Positions 61,997 through 64,000 of a stretch of DNA of 64,000 bases are shown one piece after another (position 1 is the first letter of the stretch; each line of letters opens with the position of its first letter). The notes below the pieces were generated by a model. That model was not told where the DNA came from, ran no database searches, and saw only the letters and a list, made by a program, of their open reading frames with translations. The DNA lies in the NCBI GenBank assembly GCA_041676705.1, contig JBAYRL010000003.1, positions 62,001 to 126,000 of the forward strand, in the 5' to 3' direction. Source of the stretch: Acidimicrobiia bacterium (GTDB lineage Bacteria; Actinomycetota; Acidimicrobiia; Acidimicrobiales; SKKL01). The position numbers and the translations under genes were made by a program.

Positions 61997-64000
61997 GTGA
62001 GCTCCTCGATCAACCGCCAAGCACCCGCAAAACCTACTCTGGACGGCCTTGAAGAACGCTGGGACCAAGAGTGGGAACGGGCCCACACTTATCGTTTCAA
62101 TCGCGACGTTAAACGCGCCGATGTGTTCTCTATCGATACCCCGCCACCTACCGTTAGTGGATCGCTGCACATGGGCTCGGTGTTTGGATATGTACAAACC
62201 GACACCGTGGCCCGCTACCAACGGATGCGAGGTGCCGAGGTCTTCTATCCAATGGGTTGGGATGACAACGGCCTACCCACCGAGCGACGGGTGCAGAATT
62301 ATTTCGGTGTTCGCTGCGATCCCTCACTGCCCTACGACCCGAACTTCCTCCCACCTGCAGAACCGGCCAAGAACCCGCGCGATCATATTGCTATTTCTCG
62401 ACCTAACTTCGTTGAGCTGTGTTTGGCTCTGACTGAAGAAGACGAGCAGGTTTTCGAAGACGTCTGGCGCAAAGTTGGCCTAAGCGTTGACTGGTCGCTG
62501 ACCTATGCCACTATCGGTGAACGTGCTCAACGTGCTGCACAACAAGCTTTCCTTGCCAACTTGGCCCGAGGTGAAGCTTACGCTTCGTTGGCACCATCAC
62601 TTTGGGATGTAACTTTCCATACCGCGGTCGCCCAGGCCGAGTTGGAAGATCGCGAGCGTCCGGGGGCGTATCACAAACTGGCGTTCCACAAAGCTGACGG
62701 CAGCGACGTGGTCATTGAAACCACCCGGCCCGAACTGTTGGCTGCCTGTGTGGCTCTGGTTGCTCATCCTGATGATGAACGCTACCAACCACTTTTTGGC
62801 CAAACGGTTAGAACCCCATTATTTGGGGTAGAAGTTCCAGTTATGGCGCACCCCTTGGCTGAAATTGAAAAAGGTTCGGGTATCGCCATGGTTTGTACCT
62901 TTGGCGACATGACCGACGTCACCTGGTGGCGCGAACTTCAACTTGAGGTTCGACCCATGCTCGGCGAAGACGGGCGGGTTCTAGCAAGCCCACCACCAGG
63001 TATTGAAGGCGAGTCCGCTGACATCTACGCTCAGCTAGCCGGTCTGACCGTGTTCTCCGCCCAAGCCAAAATGGTTGAGTTGCTGCGCCAATCGGGTGAA
63101 CTCATTGGTGAACCCGAAGCCATAACCCACGCTGTAAAATTTTTTGAAAAGGGCGACAAACCGCTAGAGATCATCACCACTCGTCAGTGGTATATTCGCA
63201 ACGGTGGTCGTGACGCCAGCATGCGTCAAGCGATGCTGGAACGCGGCAATGAATTAGTTTGGCACCCCGCGTTCATGCAGGGCCGGTACGACTCTTGGGT
63301 GAATGGGTTGCAGGGTGACTGGCTTATTTCACGGCAGCGTTTTTTCGGTGTACCGATTCCGCTTTGGTACCAGATCGACGCTCGGGGCGAGATCAACTAC
63401 GACGCCGTGTTGACGCCCGACCTAGACACCCTGCCCATTGACCCTTCCACCGACGTTCCGCGTGGTTACAGCGAAGACCAACGCAACCAACCTGGCGGTT
63501 TCATTGGTGAGCCCGACATTATGGACACCTGGGCCACCTCATCGCTCACCCCACAAATAGCTTGTGGCTGGATCGACGATCCCGACCTATTTGAACGTAC
63601 ATTCCCGATGGATGTGCGACCACAAGGTCCCGAGATCATCAGAACCTGGCTTTTTTCAACGGCCGTACGCTCACACCTTGAGCATGATGTCATGCCGTGG
63701 AAACATGCCATGATCAACGGCTGGATTTTGGATCCTGACCGCAAAAAAATGTCGAAGTCGAAAGGCAACGTCGTTACGCCTAATGACGTATTAGACCGAC
63801 ATGGCTCTGACGCAGTGCGTTATTGGGCCGCTAGCGCTCGTAGTGGTGTAGACACGGCACTCGACGAAGGCCAGATGAAGGTCGGTCGACGTTTAGCGGT
63901 GAAACTGCTGAATGCTTCTAAATTCGCGCTGGGTCTAGGTGGCGACTCGTCACTCGACGCTTCATTGGTCACCGAGCCCATCGATCGAGCCATGTTGGCG
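61997..64000 (+). CDS. valS: valyl-tRNA synthetase (3' end cut by window edge)
   Basis: About 668 N-terminal residues of a class Ia synthetase: the HIGH variant PPTVSGSLHMGSVFGYVQ, DDNGLPTERRVQ, the editing domain and, near 63750, the KMSKS motif KKMSKSKGNVV. The sequence reads through to the right edge in frame. GTG at 61997 is 7 bases after TAGCTT, mirroring cysS. The type is that of actinobacterial and rickettsial ValS. Confidence 0.95.
   Translation, partial: MSSSINRQAPAKPTLDGLEERWDQEWERAHTYRFNRDVKRADVFSIDTPPPTVSGSLHMGSVFGYVQTDTVARYQRMRGAEVFYPMGWDDNGLPTERRVQNYFGVRCDPSLPYDPNFLPPAEPAKNPRDHIAISRPNFVELCLALTEEDEQVFEDVWRKVGLSVDWSLTYATIGERAQRAAQQAFLANLARGEAYASLAPSLWDVTFHTAVAQAELEDRERPGAYHKLAFHKADGSDVVIETTRPELLAACVALVAHPDDERYQPLFGQTVRTPLFGVEVPVMAHPLAEIEKGSGIAMVCTFGDMTDVTWWRELQLEVRPMLGEDGRVLASPPPGIEGESADIYAQLAGLTVFSAQAKMVELLRQSGELIGEPEAITHAVKFFEKGDKPLEIITTRQWYIRNGGRDASMRQAMLERGNELVWHPAFMQGRYDSWVNGLQGDWLISRQRFFGVPIPLWYQIDARGEINYDAVLTPDLDTLPIDPSTDVPRGYSEDQRNQPGGFIGEPDIMDTWATSSLTPQIACGWIDDPDLFERTFPMDVRPQGPEIIRTWLFSTAVRSHLEHDVMPWKHAMINGWILDPDRKKMSKSKGNVVTPNDVLDRHGSDAVRYWAASARSGVDTALDEGQMKVGRRLAVKLLNASKFALGLGGDSSLDASLVTEPIDRAMLA

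Noticed and set aside
60584..62221. cysS reading with 95 extra N-terminal residues
   Set aside because: The extension overlaps the divergent valS gene and has no homology; GTG 61936 gives the normal N-terminus.
1..64000. CRISPR arrays, prophage, transposons, tRNA or rRNA genes
   Set aside because: No repeat-spacer pattern, integrase, transposase, or RNA-gene sequence was found by reading both strands.

Overview
The window reads as chromosomal DNA of an actinobacterium (Actinomycetota), most likely of the class Acidimicrobiia. Evidence for the phylum: a WhiB protein, a DUF3107 protein, a SepIVA-like septation protein beside coaD, a class E-type sortase, a GTP-dependent PEP carboxykinase, an MhuD-like haem-degrading protein, and the three-gene MSMEG_4193 / DUF3090 / SCO1664-type cluster. 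The class is an inference: base composition is only moderately GC-rich, and cytochrome c maturation is by System I (Ccm), which is not the usual route in Actinobacteria. The window is almost wall-to-wall housekeeping genes. I see no prophage, insertion sequence, CRISPR array, tRNA or rRNA. No stretch longer than about 250 bases lacks a gene.

1-25000 is nearly all on the minus strand and carries conserved ribosome, secretion and envelope clusters: dprA (cut by the left edge) and comM; a lipoprotein cytochrome c; yraN, rplS, trmD, rimM, a KH-domain protein, rpsP, ffh, ftsY; an HtrA-like protease; smc, an Fpg-like protein, rnc, acpP, plsX, rpmF, a YceD/DUF177 protein, a SepIVA-like protein, coaD, rsmD, recG and a FakA-like kinase. 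25000-27500 is plus strand: rpmB, a cold-shock-like protein and pckG with a strong terminator.

27500-35800 holds a small haem/iron-like unit (MhuD-like enzyme plus a 4-TM protein) behind two palindromes, selO, an LCP ligase, a ferredoxin-FrhB flavoprotein, a family-5 UDG and the MSMEG_4193 trio. 35900-39000 has two paralogous membrane diguanylate cyclases. 39100-43700 has etfBA, a diacylglycerol-kinase-like gene, a glycerophosphodiesterase, whiB and a DUF3107 gene.

43800-46850 is an Fe-S module: mrp diverges from a SufR-like repressor and a cysteine desulfurase across one perfect 19-bp palindrome. 46950-53900 is a complete overlapping ccm operon (ccmA-B-C-D-E-F-G-H and a TPR CcmI-like gene), including a 45-residue CcmD. 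53900-64000 holds a sortase, a septum-formation-type lipoprotein, a glycosyltransferase, a zinc alcohol dehydrogenase, pabB, tesB, and divergent cysS and valS (cut by the right edge).

The most notable points are an Fpg homologue that has lost essentially every catalytic and lesion-probing residue, the sufR/mrp palindrome over a leaderless promoter, inverted repeats around the haem-oxygenase-like promoter, an RNase III gene with no canonical start codon, and a pair of inverted DnaA-box-like sequences upstream of a diguanylate cyclase.
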